A stretch of 64,000 nt of DNA, from the NCBI GenBank assembly GCA_942490985.1, contig CALNYW010000005.1, forward strand, positions 696,241 to 760,240, read 5' to 3'. The translations under genes and the position numbers were made by a program. The notes under the pieces are model-generated. The model was not told where the DNA came from and did not search any database. It saw only the letters and a list, made by a program, of their open reading frames with translations. Of the stretch, positions 24,627 to 33,103 are shown one piece after another. Each line of letters starts with the position of its first letter. The stretch's first letter is position 1. The stretch comes from Thiosocius sp942490985 (GTDB taxonomy: Bacteria > Pseudomonadota > Gammaproteobacteria > Chromatiales > Chromatiaceae).

Positions 24627-25049
24627 TTATTTGCGTTTCACTGGCAGGTTGGCGCTTTCCCACGCCATCATTCCGCCCCGAAGGTTCCTGGTCTGCTCAA
24701 AGCCCTGTTTGCCAAGCATCTTGCAGGCCGCACCAGATCGGGAACCGGAACGGCACACCGCGATGATCGGTTTATCGCGGTGTTTCTCAAGCTGCTTGAG
24801 GTTGTTGCCCAGCCCGTTCAGCGGGATATTGATCGCGTTGACGATGTGTCCGTCTTTGAACTCGGCCATCGACCGAACGTCCAGCACCACCGCATCTTCA
24901 TGATTGATCAGCGCGGTCGCAGCCAGCGGGTCGACCGCATTCTTGCCGCCAGGGTCGGCGACGAAGTTCCAAATCAACGCCGCCAATACGGCCGCGAAGG
25001 CACCAACCAAAACAGGGTGGTTGGTGGCAAACTCAAGGAGTTGTTCCAT
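24627..25049 (-). CDS. yibN: Membrane-anchored rhodanese, YibN-like
   Basis: A 140-residue protein with one N-terminal TM segment (about 11-30) and a rhodanese domain (about 36-135) with the active-site loop CRSGSRS. The domain also has VVLDVRSMAEFKDGHI and the closing LRGGMMAWE. It occupies the place of yibN beside secB and gpsA in gammaproteobacteria; the grxC gene often found between yibN and secB is absent here. It likely handles sulfane sulfur in the cytoplasm. Confidence 0.92.
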   Translation of the reverse strand: MEQLLEFATNHPVLVGAFAAVLAALIWNFVADPGGKNAVDPLAATALINHEDAVVLDVRSMAEFKDGHIVNAINIPLNGLGNNLKQLEKHRDKPIIAVCRSGSRSGAACKMLGKQGFEQTRNLRGGMMAWESANLPVKRK

Positions 25050-25159
25050 GATTCCCCGTCACTCGCGTGACACAAACAAATCGACAGTCGCTCACCAGGG
25101 CGGTGGACCCGCCGTGTGAATCCCGATTCCCGGGCGCCTGCGTTCGAAGGGGCCCGGAC

Positions 25160-25519
25160 TCAGTGTTCGTTCGAGCAGAACACTTCGCGCATCATGCAGA
25201 TCAGCCGCAGCGTGCGGTTGTCGCTGACCCGGTAAAACACCCGATTGGCGTCTTTGCGCGACGTGAGGATACCTTTATCCCGGAGGATGGCAAGGTGCTG
25301 CGAGATATTGCTTTGTGAGGTCCCGACTTGATCGACGATATCTTGTACGCTGACTTCGTCGTCACTGAGTGTGCAAAGTATCTTCAACCGCAGGGGGTGC
25401 GACATCGCCTTCAGCGACCGGGACGCGCGATCGATGTCTTCGTCCCCTTCTAACAGTGAAAGCTCGTTGTTTTCGAATTCTTCATGCATGGATACGACCG
25501 ACTTTGGGTGCAGGGTCAA
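25160..25519 (-). CDS. ArsR-family repressor, SqrR/BigR/YgaV-like persulfide sensor
   Basis: A 119-residue winged-helix regulator (domain about 33-112: KAMSHPLRLKILCTL, VSVQDIVDQVGTSQSNISQHLAILRDKGIL, RVFYRVSD). The TTG at 25519 is chosen for its AGGAGAGG site at 5-base spacing; the internal ATG (residue 11) has none. Cys49 in the ILC motif and Cys115 in the final FC are 66 residues apart. That is the arrangement of the two sensor cysteines in BigR (42/108) and SqrR (41/107), which form sulfide bridges and release DNA on reactive sulfur. A persulfide-sensing role is thus inferred. It is upstream of the rhodanese gene in the same direction. Confidence 0.82.
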   Translation of the reverse strand: MTLHPKSVVSMHEEFENNELSLLEGDEDIDRASRSLKAMSHPLRLKILCTLSDDEVSVQDIVDQVGTSQSNISQHLAILRDKGILTSRKDANRVFYRVSDNRTLRLICMMREVFCSNEH

Positions 25520-25822
25520 TTACGCCTCTCCTCGCTAAAATGGGCTATTCACTAGCCTCTAATCTTATAATAGACGCGTATTGAAGCAGGTTTGTGCCCC
25601 TGTCGACGAGCATTTTTCTTCGATCAGGTGCAAATTTTTCCTTATGAGACGGCAATTTCGCGCTGTGCCGAGTGGCGGGCGGGGGACCAAAATGCTTCAA
25701 TACCGAGCCCTGTGCTGGTCGTAAGAACCGGCATGATGTCAACCAACAATCCCATAGTTAACATAGTGTTGAGAGCGTAGCGGGTAATTCATGGACGGCG
25801 CTTGCCACGACGAGAATTAACG
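25520..25822. promoter_or_regulatory. Divergent control region between the ArsR gene and gpmI
   Basis: About 300 bases holding the promoters of the ArsR/yibN side and of gpmI. Close to the ArsR start is an inverted repeat GGCTA-TTCAC-TAGCC (25543-25557), a candidate autoregulatory operator. A TATAAT hexamer lies at 25566-25571 on the plus strand. No gene was seen. Confidence 0.5.
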
Positions 25823-27379
25823 ATGATGAAGAAGGTACGCCCGGCAGTCTTGCTTATTCTCGACGGTTGGGGTCTCAGCGATAGCACAGACCACAATGCC
25901 ATCGGTGCGGCGAACAAACCGGTTTGGGATCGTCTTTGGGCGACCTACCCGCATACCGCGATCCGGACCTCTGGCTCCGCCGTCGGGCTGCCCGGCGGGC
26001 AGATGGGCAATTCTGAGGTTGGCCATCTCAACCTGGGCGCCGGGCGGGTTGTCTATCAAGAGTTCACGCGCATCGGCAGATCGATCAGAACCGGCTCGTT
26101 CTTCAGCAACCGCACCCTAACCGATGCCGTCGATCTTGCCGTGGAGAGGGGCAGCGCGGTGCATATTCTTGGCCTGTTGTCGCCGGGCGGCGTGCACAGT
26201 CACGAGGATCACATCCACGCGATGGCGAAGCTGGCCGCCGAGCGTGGCGCCGAGAAAATTTATGTACACGCTTTTCTCGATGGCCGGGACATGCCGCCGA
26301 AAAGCGCCGAGGCGTCGCTGATTGCGATCGACAAGGCCTTCGAAGATCTTGGCAAGGGGCGGGTTGCAAGCATTATCGGACGCTATTTTGCGATGGATCG
26401 CGACCACCGTTGGGATCGTATCCGCCACGCTTACGACCTGTTGACGCTCAGCGAGGCCGCCTACCAGGCGGACAGCCCAGAAGCGGCGCTGCACGAGGCC
26501 TACGCGCGTGATGAAACGGATGAGTTCGTTAGCGCGACAGTCATTGGTCAGCCGGTGGTGGTCGCTGACGGTGATGTGGTGATTAACATGAATTACCGCT
26601 CAGATCGGGCTCGCCAGATCACGCGCGCCTTTATCGAACCGGAATTCACCGGTTTTGAGCGGCGCGTCGTGCCAAAACTCGCCGCGTTTGTTTCGCTGAC
26701 AGAGTACAGCAAGGATTTCGACATCCCGGTGGCCTATCCACCCGAGCGGCTCGAAAATACGTTTGGTGAGTACATTGCAAATCTCGGCCTGCACCAACTG
26801 CGTATAGCGGAAACCGAGAAATATGCGCACGTCACGTTTTTCTTCAACGGCGGCATAGAGACGCCGAACGAGGGTGAGGACCGAATCCTCGTGCCATCGC
26901 CACAGATCGCTACCTACGACCTGCAGCCGGAAATGAGCGCCACCGAGGTGACGGATAAATTGGTCGAGGCGGTTGCCAGCGATCGCTACGATGCCATCAT
27001 CTGCAACTACGCCAACGGTGACATGGTTGGGCACACCGGCAACTACGAAGCCGCTGTGCAGGCGATCGAAGTGCTCGATGTCTGTATCGGCCGGGTCACA
27101 GAGGCCGTGTTGGCTGTGGGCGGAGAGTTGCTGATCACCGCCGATCATGGCAACGCCGAGCAGATGATCGACCCGGTGGCGGAACAGGTGCATACGGCGC
27201 ATACGCTTAATCCCGTGCCGTTGATCTACGTCGGCGAGGGCGCCAGTGCGTTGATGGAAAACGGCGCGTTGTGCGACGTTGCGCCGACACTCCTGCAGAT
27301 CATGGGGCTGCCCCAACCCGCTTCGATGACTGGCCGTTCACTGCTGCAATCGGCCGACTCGGACGCCGACGCCGCTTGA
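25823..27379 (+). CDS. gpmI: 2,3-bisphosphoglycerate-independent phosphoglycerate mutase
   Basis: Interconverts 3- and 2-phosphoglycerate in glycolysis with two Mn ions. The 518-residue protein (start at the MMKKV pair) shows LLILDGWGLS with metal-ligand Asp14, GQMGNSEVGHLN with catalytic Ser64, HILGLLSPGGVHSHEDH, FLDGRDMPP, and the C-terminal metal site CNYANGDMVGHTGN and ITADHGNAEQM. It heads the conserved run gpmI-envC-ctpA-yibQ. Confidence 0.97.
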   Translation: MMKKVRPAVLLILDGWGLSDSTDHNAIGAANKPVWDRLWATYPHTAIRTSGSAVGLPGGQMGNSEVGHLNLGAGRVVYQEFTRIGRSIRTGSFFSNRTLTDAVDLAVERGSAVHILGLLSPGGVHSHEDHIHAMAKLAAERGAEKIYVHAFLDGRDMPPKSAEASLIAIDKAFEDLGKGRVASIIGRYFAMDRDHRWDRIRHAYDLLTLSEAAYQADSPEAALHEAYARDETDEFVSATVIGQPVVVADGDVVINMNYRSDRARQITRAFIEPEFTGFERRVVPKLAAFVSLTEYSKDFDIPVAYPPERLENTFGEYIANLGLHQLRIAETEKYAHVTFFFNGGIETPNEGEDRILVPSPQIATYDLQPEMSATEVTDKLVEAVASDRYDAIICNYANGDMVGHTGNYEAAVQAIEVLDVCIGRVTEAVLAVGGELLITADHGNAEQMIDPVAEQVHTAHTLNPVPLIYVGEGASALMENGALCDVAPTLLQIMGLPQPASMTGRSLLQSADSDADAA

Positions 27380-27385
27380 GTACCT

Positions 27386-28606
27386 GTGCGCGATAAAGCG
27401 CGGACCGGCAGGAGTAACGGCCGGATACGTGCCCCCCTGGGTAGCCGTCGTTGGTGCGGCCTTATGGTTTGCGTTGTCCTGGTCGCGAACACTGCGCCCC
27501 TTGCCACGCCCGAATCTGACGCCAAAGAGGCGCAACTGGAGGCGCTACGCGAGCGCATTACCGGTCTGCGTGCCGAGATGCGGTCAAAAAGCGGCGAAAA
27601 GACCGAGCTCACGCGCGGTTTGCAATCGTCAGAGCAGCAGATCGGTCGACTTGCACGAAAACTGCGTGTGCTCGAAGGCCGCTTGATGCGCCAAGGCCAG
27701 TTGCTCAATGACCTGCGTGACGAGCAGGCAGACCAACAGCGCGCCCTCGCTGGCCAGCGCGCCGCCCTCGCTCACCAGGTGCGTGCGGCCTATGCGATGG
27801 GGCGTCAGGAGCGCCTGAGGATTTTATTGAACCAGCAGGACCCGGCGACGGTCAGTCGAATGATGGTCTACTACGACTATCTGAACAGGGCGCGTGCCGA
27901 AAAGATGCGGGCGATCCGCCAGCGGATGTCTGATCTCGCCGAAACCGAAAAAGACATTCAGCGCGAGGAGTTGATGTTGGCGCAATTGCATGACGAGCAG
28001 CAGCGAGAGCTTGCGGCGCTGAATCGCAGCCAGGTCGAGCGCCAGGCCGTGGTCGCTCAGCTTACCCGCGAACTGCAGGACCAGGGCCGGCAGTTGGATC
28101 GACTGCAGACCGATGAGCGCGAGCTGAAGACCCTGATCCGGGGACTCGAGGAAGCCCTTGCGGATATTCCAACCGAACATCCCCAGCAACAGCGCTTCGC
28201 CAGGCTGCGCGGGCAGTTGCCGTGGCCGGCGGCGGGGCGAATCACCTACACCTTCGGCGCGCCCAAGCTCGGGAGCCTGCGTTGGGACGGTGTTATGATT
28301 TCGGCACCTGAAGGTCGCGAAGTTCGTGCCGTGCACCATGGCCGGGTCGCCTTTGCCGATTGGCTACGTGGTTTTGGATTGCTGCTAATCGTCGATCATG
28401 GTGATGGCTACATGACCCTGTATGGCCACAACCAAAGCCTTTTTAAAGAAGCCGGTGACTGGGTCGATGTCAATGAGCCGGTGGCGCTTGTCGGTAGCAG
28501 TGGTGGTCGCGAGCAATCCGGTGTGTATTTTGGTATCCGACACCAAGGCCGCCCCATTAATCCCGCCAAATGGTGCCGTCGGCCAAACGGCCGCACCGTG
28601 GGCTAA
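27386..28606 (+). CDS. envC: Murein hydrolase activator EnvC
   Basis: Activates cell-division amidases at the septum. The 406-residue protein has a signal-type segment (about 25-42), a long coiled-coil region (about 45-265, rich in Glu/Gln/Arg/Leu), and a C-terminal LytM domain (about 275-400). The first LytM zinc motif is degenerate (LRWDGVMI in place of H-x3-D), as in EnvC proteins that activate rather than cut. The GTG start at 27386, six bases after gpmI, is tentative; the ATG at 27464 is an alternative that would shorten the signal peptide. Confidence 0.9.
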   Translation: MRDKARTGRSNGRIRAPLGSRRWCGLMVCVVLVANTAPLATPESDAKEAQLEALRERITGLRAEMRSKSGEKTELTRGLQSSEQQIGRLARKLRVLEGRLMRQGQLLNDLRDEQADQQRALAGQRAALAHQVRAAYAMGRQERLRILLNQQDPATVSRMMVYYDYLNRARAEKMRAIRQRMSDLAETEKDIQREELMLAQLHDEQQRELAALNRSQVERQAVVAQLTRELQDQGRQLDRLQTDERELKTLIRGLEEALADIPTEHPQQQRFARLRGQLPWPAAGRITYTFGAPKLGSLRWDGVMISAPEGREVRAVHHGRVAFADWLRGFGLLLIVDHGDGYMTLYGHNQSLFKEAGDWVDVNEPVALVGSSGGREQSGVYFGIRHQGRPINPAKWCRRPNGRTVG

Positions 28607-28646
28607 CCTGGCGAATGTTTTGCCAGCTCGCACGTTAGAGGGTTCT

Positions 28647-29966
28647 ATGAAACGTCGCTTTAATTGTTGGCCTTTGGTGCGGTCTGGTTCAGCTGCGCTT
28701 GGTTTGATGTTCGCTCTGCTCGCACAGCCGGTTATCGCGGCAGAAGACGCTGACGAAAAAACGCTCCCGTTGGACGAGCTGCGCGTCTTCGCCGAGGTCT
28801 TCGGCCGCATCAAGAATGACTATGTCGAACCGGTCGAGGATCGTGACCTGTTGAATTACGCGATCAAGGGGATGTTGAGCGGGCTGGACCCGCACTCGGC
28901 CTACCTCAATGAGGACGACTACAAAGATCTCCAGGCTGGCACCAGCGGCCAGTTTGGCGGACTCGGGATCGAGGTCGGCATGGAGAATGGTTTCGTCAAG
29001 GTGATCGCGCCGATCGACGACACCCCGGCCCAGCGCGCAGGCGTGCTGGCCGGAGATCTGATCATTCGTCTCGATGATCAACCGATCAAGGGTATGTCGC
29101 TCGACGAGGCCGTCGCGTTGATGCGCGGCAAGCCCGGCACCACGCTGAAACTGACCATCATGCGTGACGGCACCGACAAGCCGCTGCAGATCACCGTCAA
29201 GCGCGACATCATCAAGACCGTCAGCGTCAAGCACCGGATGCTCGAGCCCGGTTACGGCTACGTTCGCGTGTCACAGTTCCAGGCCCGATCGCCGGAAGAC
29301 ATGCTGACTGGGATTGGTGCGCTGAAGCGCGAAGCCGGCGGCCGCTTGAAAGGACTGGTCCTCGATTTGCGCAATAACCCGGGCGGCGTATTGAATGCCG
29401 CCGTGGCGATCAGCGATGCCTTCCTGACTGATGGCACGATCGTCTATACCGAAGGGCGGGTCAGTGATTCGCAACTCAAGTTCAAGGCCGCGCCTGATGA
29501 CGTGCTGGAGGGCGCCCCGGTGGTTGTGTTGGTCAACGGTGGCTCCGCATCCGCGTCGGAGATCGTCGCCGGGGCACTGCAGGACCATCGGCGCGCCGTC
29601 ATTATGGGGCAGCAGACCTTTGGCAAAGGTTCGGTGCAGACCATTGTGCCGATCAATCGTCGCACTGCCGTCAAAATGACGACCGCACGTTACTTCACGC
29701 CGAACGGGCGGTCGATCCAGGCCGAGGGGATCGTGCCAGACATCGAACTTGCCAACCTGCGTCTGACCCAGGGCGAAGACAACGGTGGGCAATTGAAAGA
29801 AGCGGATCTGGCCGGTCACCTGGTCAATCCCGAAGACAACGGCGACCAACAAGACGCCACGCCGGATGCTGAATCCGACGTAGCCGCTGACAAGGACTAT
29901 GCCTTGAGTGAGGCGTTAAACCTGCTGAAGGGGCTGAGTATCCTGGGGCCAACGCCGGCCGGCTAG
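28647..29966 (+). CDS. ctpA: Carboxyl-terminal processing protease, S41 family
   Basis: A 439-residue periplasmic serine protease. Signal peptide (1-31, ending IAA), N-terminal helical part (DPHSAYL), PDZ domain (about 100-185, GLGIEVGMENG) and the S41 core with DLRNNPGGVL, catalytic Ser302 in GGSASASE and Lys327 in TFGKGSVQ (25 residues apart, as in the family). An acidic tail follows. The ATG at 28647 after AGAGGG is preferred over a start inside envC. Confidence 0.95.
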   Translation: MKRRFNCWPLVRSGSAALGLMFALLAQPVIAAEDADEKTLPLDELRVFAEVFGRIKNDYVEPVEDRDLLNYAIKGMLSGLDPHSAYLNEDDYKDLQAGTSGQFGGLGIEVGMENGFVKVIAPIDDTPAQRAGVLAGDLIIRLDDQPIKGMSLDEAVALMRGKPGTTLKLTIMRDGTDKPLQITVKRDIIKTVSVKHRMLEPGYGYVRVSQFQARSPEDMLTGIGALKREAGGRLKGLVLDLRNNPGGVLNAAVAISDAFLTDGTIVYTEGRVSDSQLKFKAAPDDVLEGAPVVVLVNGGSASASEIVAGALQDHRRAVIMGQQTFGKGSVQTIVPINRRTAVKMTTARYFTPNGRSIQAEGIVPDIELANLRLTQGEDNGGQLKEADLAGHLVNPEDNGDQQDATPDAESDVAADKDYALSEALNLLKGLSILGPTPAG

Positions 29967-29975
29967 GTGCGCGCC

Positions 29976-30767
29976 ATGCGACTGCCACTGCTATTGCTGA
30001 TGTGCCTGGTTTCCATGTCGGCAATGGCCCAGCCTCAGGTCCCGGTCGCGATCATCATCGACGATTTGGGCAACAACCTCGAGCTCGGCCGTCGGGCGGT
30101 GGCGTTGCCCGCCCAGCTGACGTACTCGGTACTACCGAAAAGACCCTATAGTCGCGAGATTGCCCGCCACGCCAACGCCGTCGGGAAAGAGGTCATGTTG
30201 CATCTGCCGATGCAGGCGGACGGCAACCGTCGAATGGGCCCGGGTGGGCTGAGGTCTGATATGGACCGGGAAACCTTCGGTCGCCAGTTGCGGGCCAGCG
30301 TTATCGATGTGCCGCATATCGCAGGTGTCAACAATCATATGGGCAGCTTGCTGACCCGCCAGCCAGAAGCCATGCGATGGTTGATGGAGGGGCTGCATTG
30401 TCTTGGCGAATTCTATTTCGTCGACAGTCGAACCGATGTTCGCACGGTGGCGCGGCAGGTGGCGCGCGAGGCGGGCTTGGCCAATGCACAACGCGACGTG
30501 TTCTTGGACAATGAGATCGAACCGGACTACGTTCGAGACCAGTTGCGACGGTTGGTCGCAACAGCCAAGCGCCGCGGCAGCGCGATCGCTATCGGGCACC
30601 CCTACCCGCAGACGCTTGCGGTATTGCAGGAGGTCTTGCCGGGGTTGGCCGCGCAGGGCATTGAAGTCGTCCCGGTCTCGCAATTGGTTGAACAACGGAG
30701 GATTACTGAATCATGGCACGCGTGCTCGTCCCACTTGCAAACGGCTGTGAGGAACTCGAAGCCGTAA
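29976..30767 (+). CDS. yibQ: Divergent polysaccharide deacetylase family protein, YibQ-like
   Basis: A 263-residue exported protein (signal peptide about 1-18, ending AMA). It contains VAIIIDDLGNN, LTYSVLPKRPYSREIA, EVMLHLPMQ, GVNNHMGSLLT, FYFVDSRT and AIAIGHPYPQT, the motifs of the divergent deacetylase (DUF610) family in which a metal-binding Asp-Asp and His residues are kept. Its cell-wall substrate is unknown. The ATG at 29976 is chosen for an AGG upstream. Its end overlaps yajL by 55 bases. Confidence 0.9.
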   Translation: MRLPLLLLMCLVSMSAMAQPQVPVAIIIDDLGNNLELGRRAVALPAQLTYSVLPKRPYSREIARHANAVGKEVMLHLPMQADGNRRMGPGGLRSDMDRETFGRQLRASVIDVPHIAGVNNHMGSLLTRQPEAMRWLMEGLHCLGEFYFVDSRTDVRTVARQVAREAGLANAQRDVFLDNEIEPDYVRDQLRRLVATAKRRGSAIAIGHPYPQTLAVLQEVLPGLAAQGIEVVPVSQLVEQRRITESWHACSSHLQTAVRNSKP

Positions 30768-31264
30768 CTATCATTGACCTGTTGCGCCGCGCCGGCGTGG
30801 AGGTCGTCACTGCTGGACTCACCGATGGCCCGGTAACCGCCAGCCGGGGCGTCGTTCTGGTGCCGGACAAGCCGCTCGATGCCGTTCTGGGTGAGGAGTT
30901 CGACATGATCGTGCTGCCCGGCGGCGTAGCCGGTGCCGATAATCTGGATGCAGACCCAAGAATTCACGGCCTGCTGCAACGCATGGCGGAGCAGGATCGT
31001 TTCACAGCGGCTATCTGCGCCGCACCGAAGGTGCTGCTCAACGCCGGTCTACTGGATAATCGTCATGCAACCGCCTACCCGGGCATTATCCCGGAGGAGC
31101 AGGCAGGCTCTACGACGCTGCAGGACGCGCCGGTGGTGGTTGACGGTAAGGTGCTGACCTCACGTGGCCCTGGCACGGCGATGGATTTCGCATTGACCCT
31201 TATAGAACAGCTGCTCGGTGCCGCTAAACGTCAGGAGGTCGAGAGACCGCTGGTCAGACCGTAA
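30713..31264 (+). CDS. yajL: DJ-1/PfpI family protein, YajL-like
   Basis: A 183-residue cytoplasmic protein of the DJ-1 group, linked to protection against oxidative and carbonyl stress. The nucleophile elbow AAICAAP has Cys102, paired with Glu14 (GCEELEAV), as in DJ-1 (Cys106/Glu18). Other motifs are VLPGGVAGADNL and SRGPGTAMDFAL. GGAGG lies 10 bases before the ATG. Confidence 0.92.
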   Translation: MARVLVPLANGCEELEAVTIIDLLRRAGVEVVTAGLTDGPVTASRGVVLVPDKPLDAVLGEEFDMIVLPGGVAGADNLDADPRIHGLLQRMAEQDRFTAAICAAPKVLLNAGLLDNRHATAYPGIIPEEQAGSTTLQDAPVVVDGKVLTSRGPGTAMDFALTLIEQLLGAAKRQEVERPLVRP

Positions 31265-31274
31265 GGACAAAGTC

Positions 31275-32591
31275 ATGGTTTTACGCCCCGGCAAGCTGCT
31301 GCTGATTGCCCTTATCCCCGTCGCGCTGTACGGCGGGTTGAAGGGAGCGATGTACTTTAAGGCCAAAACAGCGATGGACGACATCGTATTGGCCACCTCG
31401 AACCAGGCGGATATCCGCTACGCCGGTATTGATACCGAAGTCCTCGGTGGCATCACCGTCAGGGGCATCACAGTACAACCCCGCGGGTTGGCCGAAACTA
31501 TCGGCATCGATGCGGTTCGGCTGGGTAGTGACGACCCGCTGTTCTTCGTGCGCAGTTGGGATGTCGGCCCGGGCAAAGCCGATGAGCCCCCTGACCATCT
31601 GTCGCTACAGGTCAGCGGTCTGCGCATGCCGTTGGATTCAGCGCTGTTCGAGCAATACGCGCTCGCTGCAGAGGCCGCGACGGCTGACCGTCCTTGCGCG
31701 AACGGCCCGAGTCTTGAGCCGGCGCTGTTGCGGCAGCTCGGCTTCAATGAGCTCACCGTCGACTTCGGTGGCCACTACCGACTCGACAAGACCACGCTGA
31801 GCTTGGATGCCGGCTGGCGTATGGAGGTGCAGGACCTGCAGTCCATCGATATGTCGGTCGAGATGAGCGACGTCGACACCCAAACGCTAAGCCAAGGTGC
31901 GCCGCCACAGATGAATCTGGCGGGATTCAGGTTGGCTGTCGAGGTGTCTCCGGCGTTTGGACAACAAGCGTTGAAGTCCTGTGCGCTGGGTACGGATCTG
32001 ACCGTGGACGAATGGAGCGAACGTTACGCCGAGCAATTCATCGCGGGCTTGGCCGCGGAGGGCCTGAGCTTGGGCAGTGGCCTGCAGCGAGCGGTCCGCG
32101 ATTTTTATCGCGAGTGGGGCACCATCGAAGTGGTTGCGGCCCCGGCGGAACCGGTTGGGCTACTGAGCCTGGCCTTCCTGCCGCCCAACCGCTTGGCGGA
32201 CGCGCTGTCGCTGCGCTTGATCGTCAACGACAAGCTCGTTACCGACACGCGTTTTACCTGGGAACGCGACAGCGGGCCCGCCTTGTCGGCGCTGTTCGGA
32301 GCCGAGCCCGAAGAGGCGGCGACGGTCAGAAAGGCGAAACCACGTCGGATCATTGTTCGTCGAGATTTCGAGACGGTGCCGGCCGCTGAGCTGGCCAGCT
32401 ATCTGGATCACGTAGTGCGTATCAAGCCACGGGGGCAACCGCTGCGCGAAGGTCTGCTTAAGCGTATCGCCAACAATGAGGCCGAGGTCGAGCAAACCCT
32501 GCATGGCGGCAAGTTCACCGTGTACGTGCCGTTGGGTCAGATCGACTCGGTAGAGGCGTTGGTCCAAAGCCAGGTCAATTCGCTGCCCTGA
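31275..32591 (+). CDS. Membrane-anchored protein of unknown function
   Basis: A 438-residue protein with one N-terminal TM segment (about 7-27) and a large, mostly beta-rich periplasmic-type part. Visible features are ADIRYAGIDTEVLGGITVRGITVQP near the start (beta-strand pattern reminiscent of AsmA/DUF945-like proteins, not certain), two isolated cysteines, and a Lys/Arg-rich stretch (KAKPRRIIVRRDF, about 360-372). AAGGA precedes the ATG at 31275. It is the last gene of the gpmI-to-yajL run (10-base gap). Confidence 0.7.
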   Translation: MVLRPGKLLLIALIPVALYGGLKGAMYFKAKTAMDDIVLATSNQADIRYAGIDTEVLGGITVRGITVQPRGLAETIGIDAVRLGSDDPLFFVRSWDVGPGKADEPPDHLSLQVSGLRMPLDSALFEQYALAAEAATADRPCANGPSLEPALLRQLGFNELTVDFGGHYRLDKTTLSLDAGWRMEVQDLQSIDMSVEMSDVDTQTLSQGAPPQMNLAGFRLAVEVSPAFGQQALKSCALGTDLTVDEWSERYAEQFIAGLAAEGLSLGSGLQRAVRDFYREWGTIEVVAAPAEPVGLLSLAFLPPNRLADALSLRLIVNDKLVTDTRFTWERDSGPALSALFGAEPEEAATVRKAKPRRIIVRRDFETVPAAELASYLDHVVRIKPRGQPLREGLLKRIANNEAEVEQTLHGGKFTVYVPLGQIDSVEALVQSQVNSLP

Positions 32592-32612
32592 ACCCTGTGG
32601 AATGGGTTGACT

Positions 32613-32637
32613 GTGGCGCCCCTAAACGGGGCGCCGC
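32613..32637 (+). terminator. Hairpin after the gpmI operon, probable transcription end
   Basis: GGCGCCCC and GGGGCGCC make an 8-bp perfect stem (with two further outer pairs) around a TAAAC loop, 22 bases after the last gene. A clean T-run is missing. Confidence 0.5.
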
Positions 32638-32797
32638 TACGTTGGGGTTGGCGTTTTCAGGGCAGCGCGCGAATCACATTCCGCGGTAGACGTGACCTGG
32701 TTCTCGAATCAGCCAGGGATAAGCCACTGTCATCGGCTTGGCATGTTCTTTGTATATCATGATTTACTTAATTGATCAGCCAAGGAGCAGTACCGAG

Positions 32798-33025
32798 TTG
32801 TCTGATTACCGCATTGTGCACAACGAACAAACCGACCTGTACCGGGTAGAGCGGCGGGGCTGGGCAGGTTGGGCCTTCGTTCGCGATCCCGCAAGCAAAG
32901 ACTATGCGACCTTCTCGCGTTTTGAGGACGCGCGGCAGTTCATGTGTCGTCGCCGTCGCCGAGATACAGACACCCGGCGATGGAAGACGGTTAGTCTCTG
33001 CAGCCGGCAAAGGCTCGTCGACTAG
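32798..33025 (+). CDS. Small basic hypothetical protein
   Basis: A 75-residue protein (MSDYRIVHNEQTDLYRVERRG...). The TTG at 32798 has AAGGAG ten bases upstream; an ATG at 32759 in the same frame is possible but has no ribosome site. The sequence ends very basic (MCRRRRRDTDTRRWK). No family recognised. It stands between a terminator-like hairpin and an SLC13 transporter gene. Confidence 0.5.
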   Translation: MSDYRIVHNEQTDLYRVERRGWAGWAFVRDPASKDYATFSRFEDARQFMCRRRRRDTDTRRWKTVSLCSRQRLVD

Positions 33026-33103
33026 TACATCTCGCCTCAGCCGCGGCGGTGCTGATCGGCATACACTGAGGCATCCGAGTCAACCGCGGTTCAAGGAGCG
33101 CCC

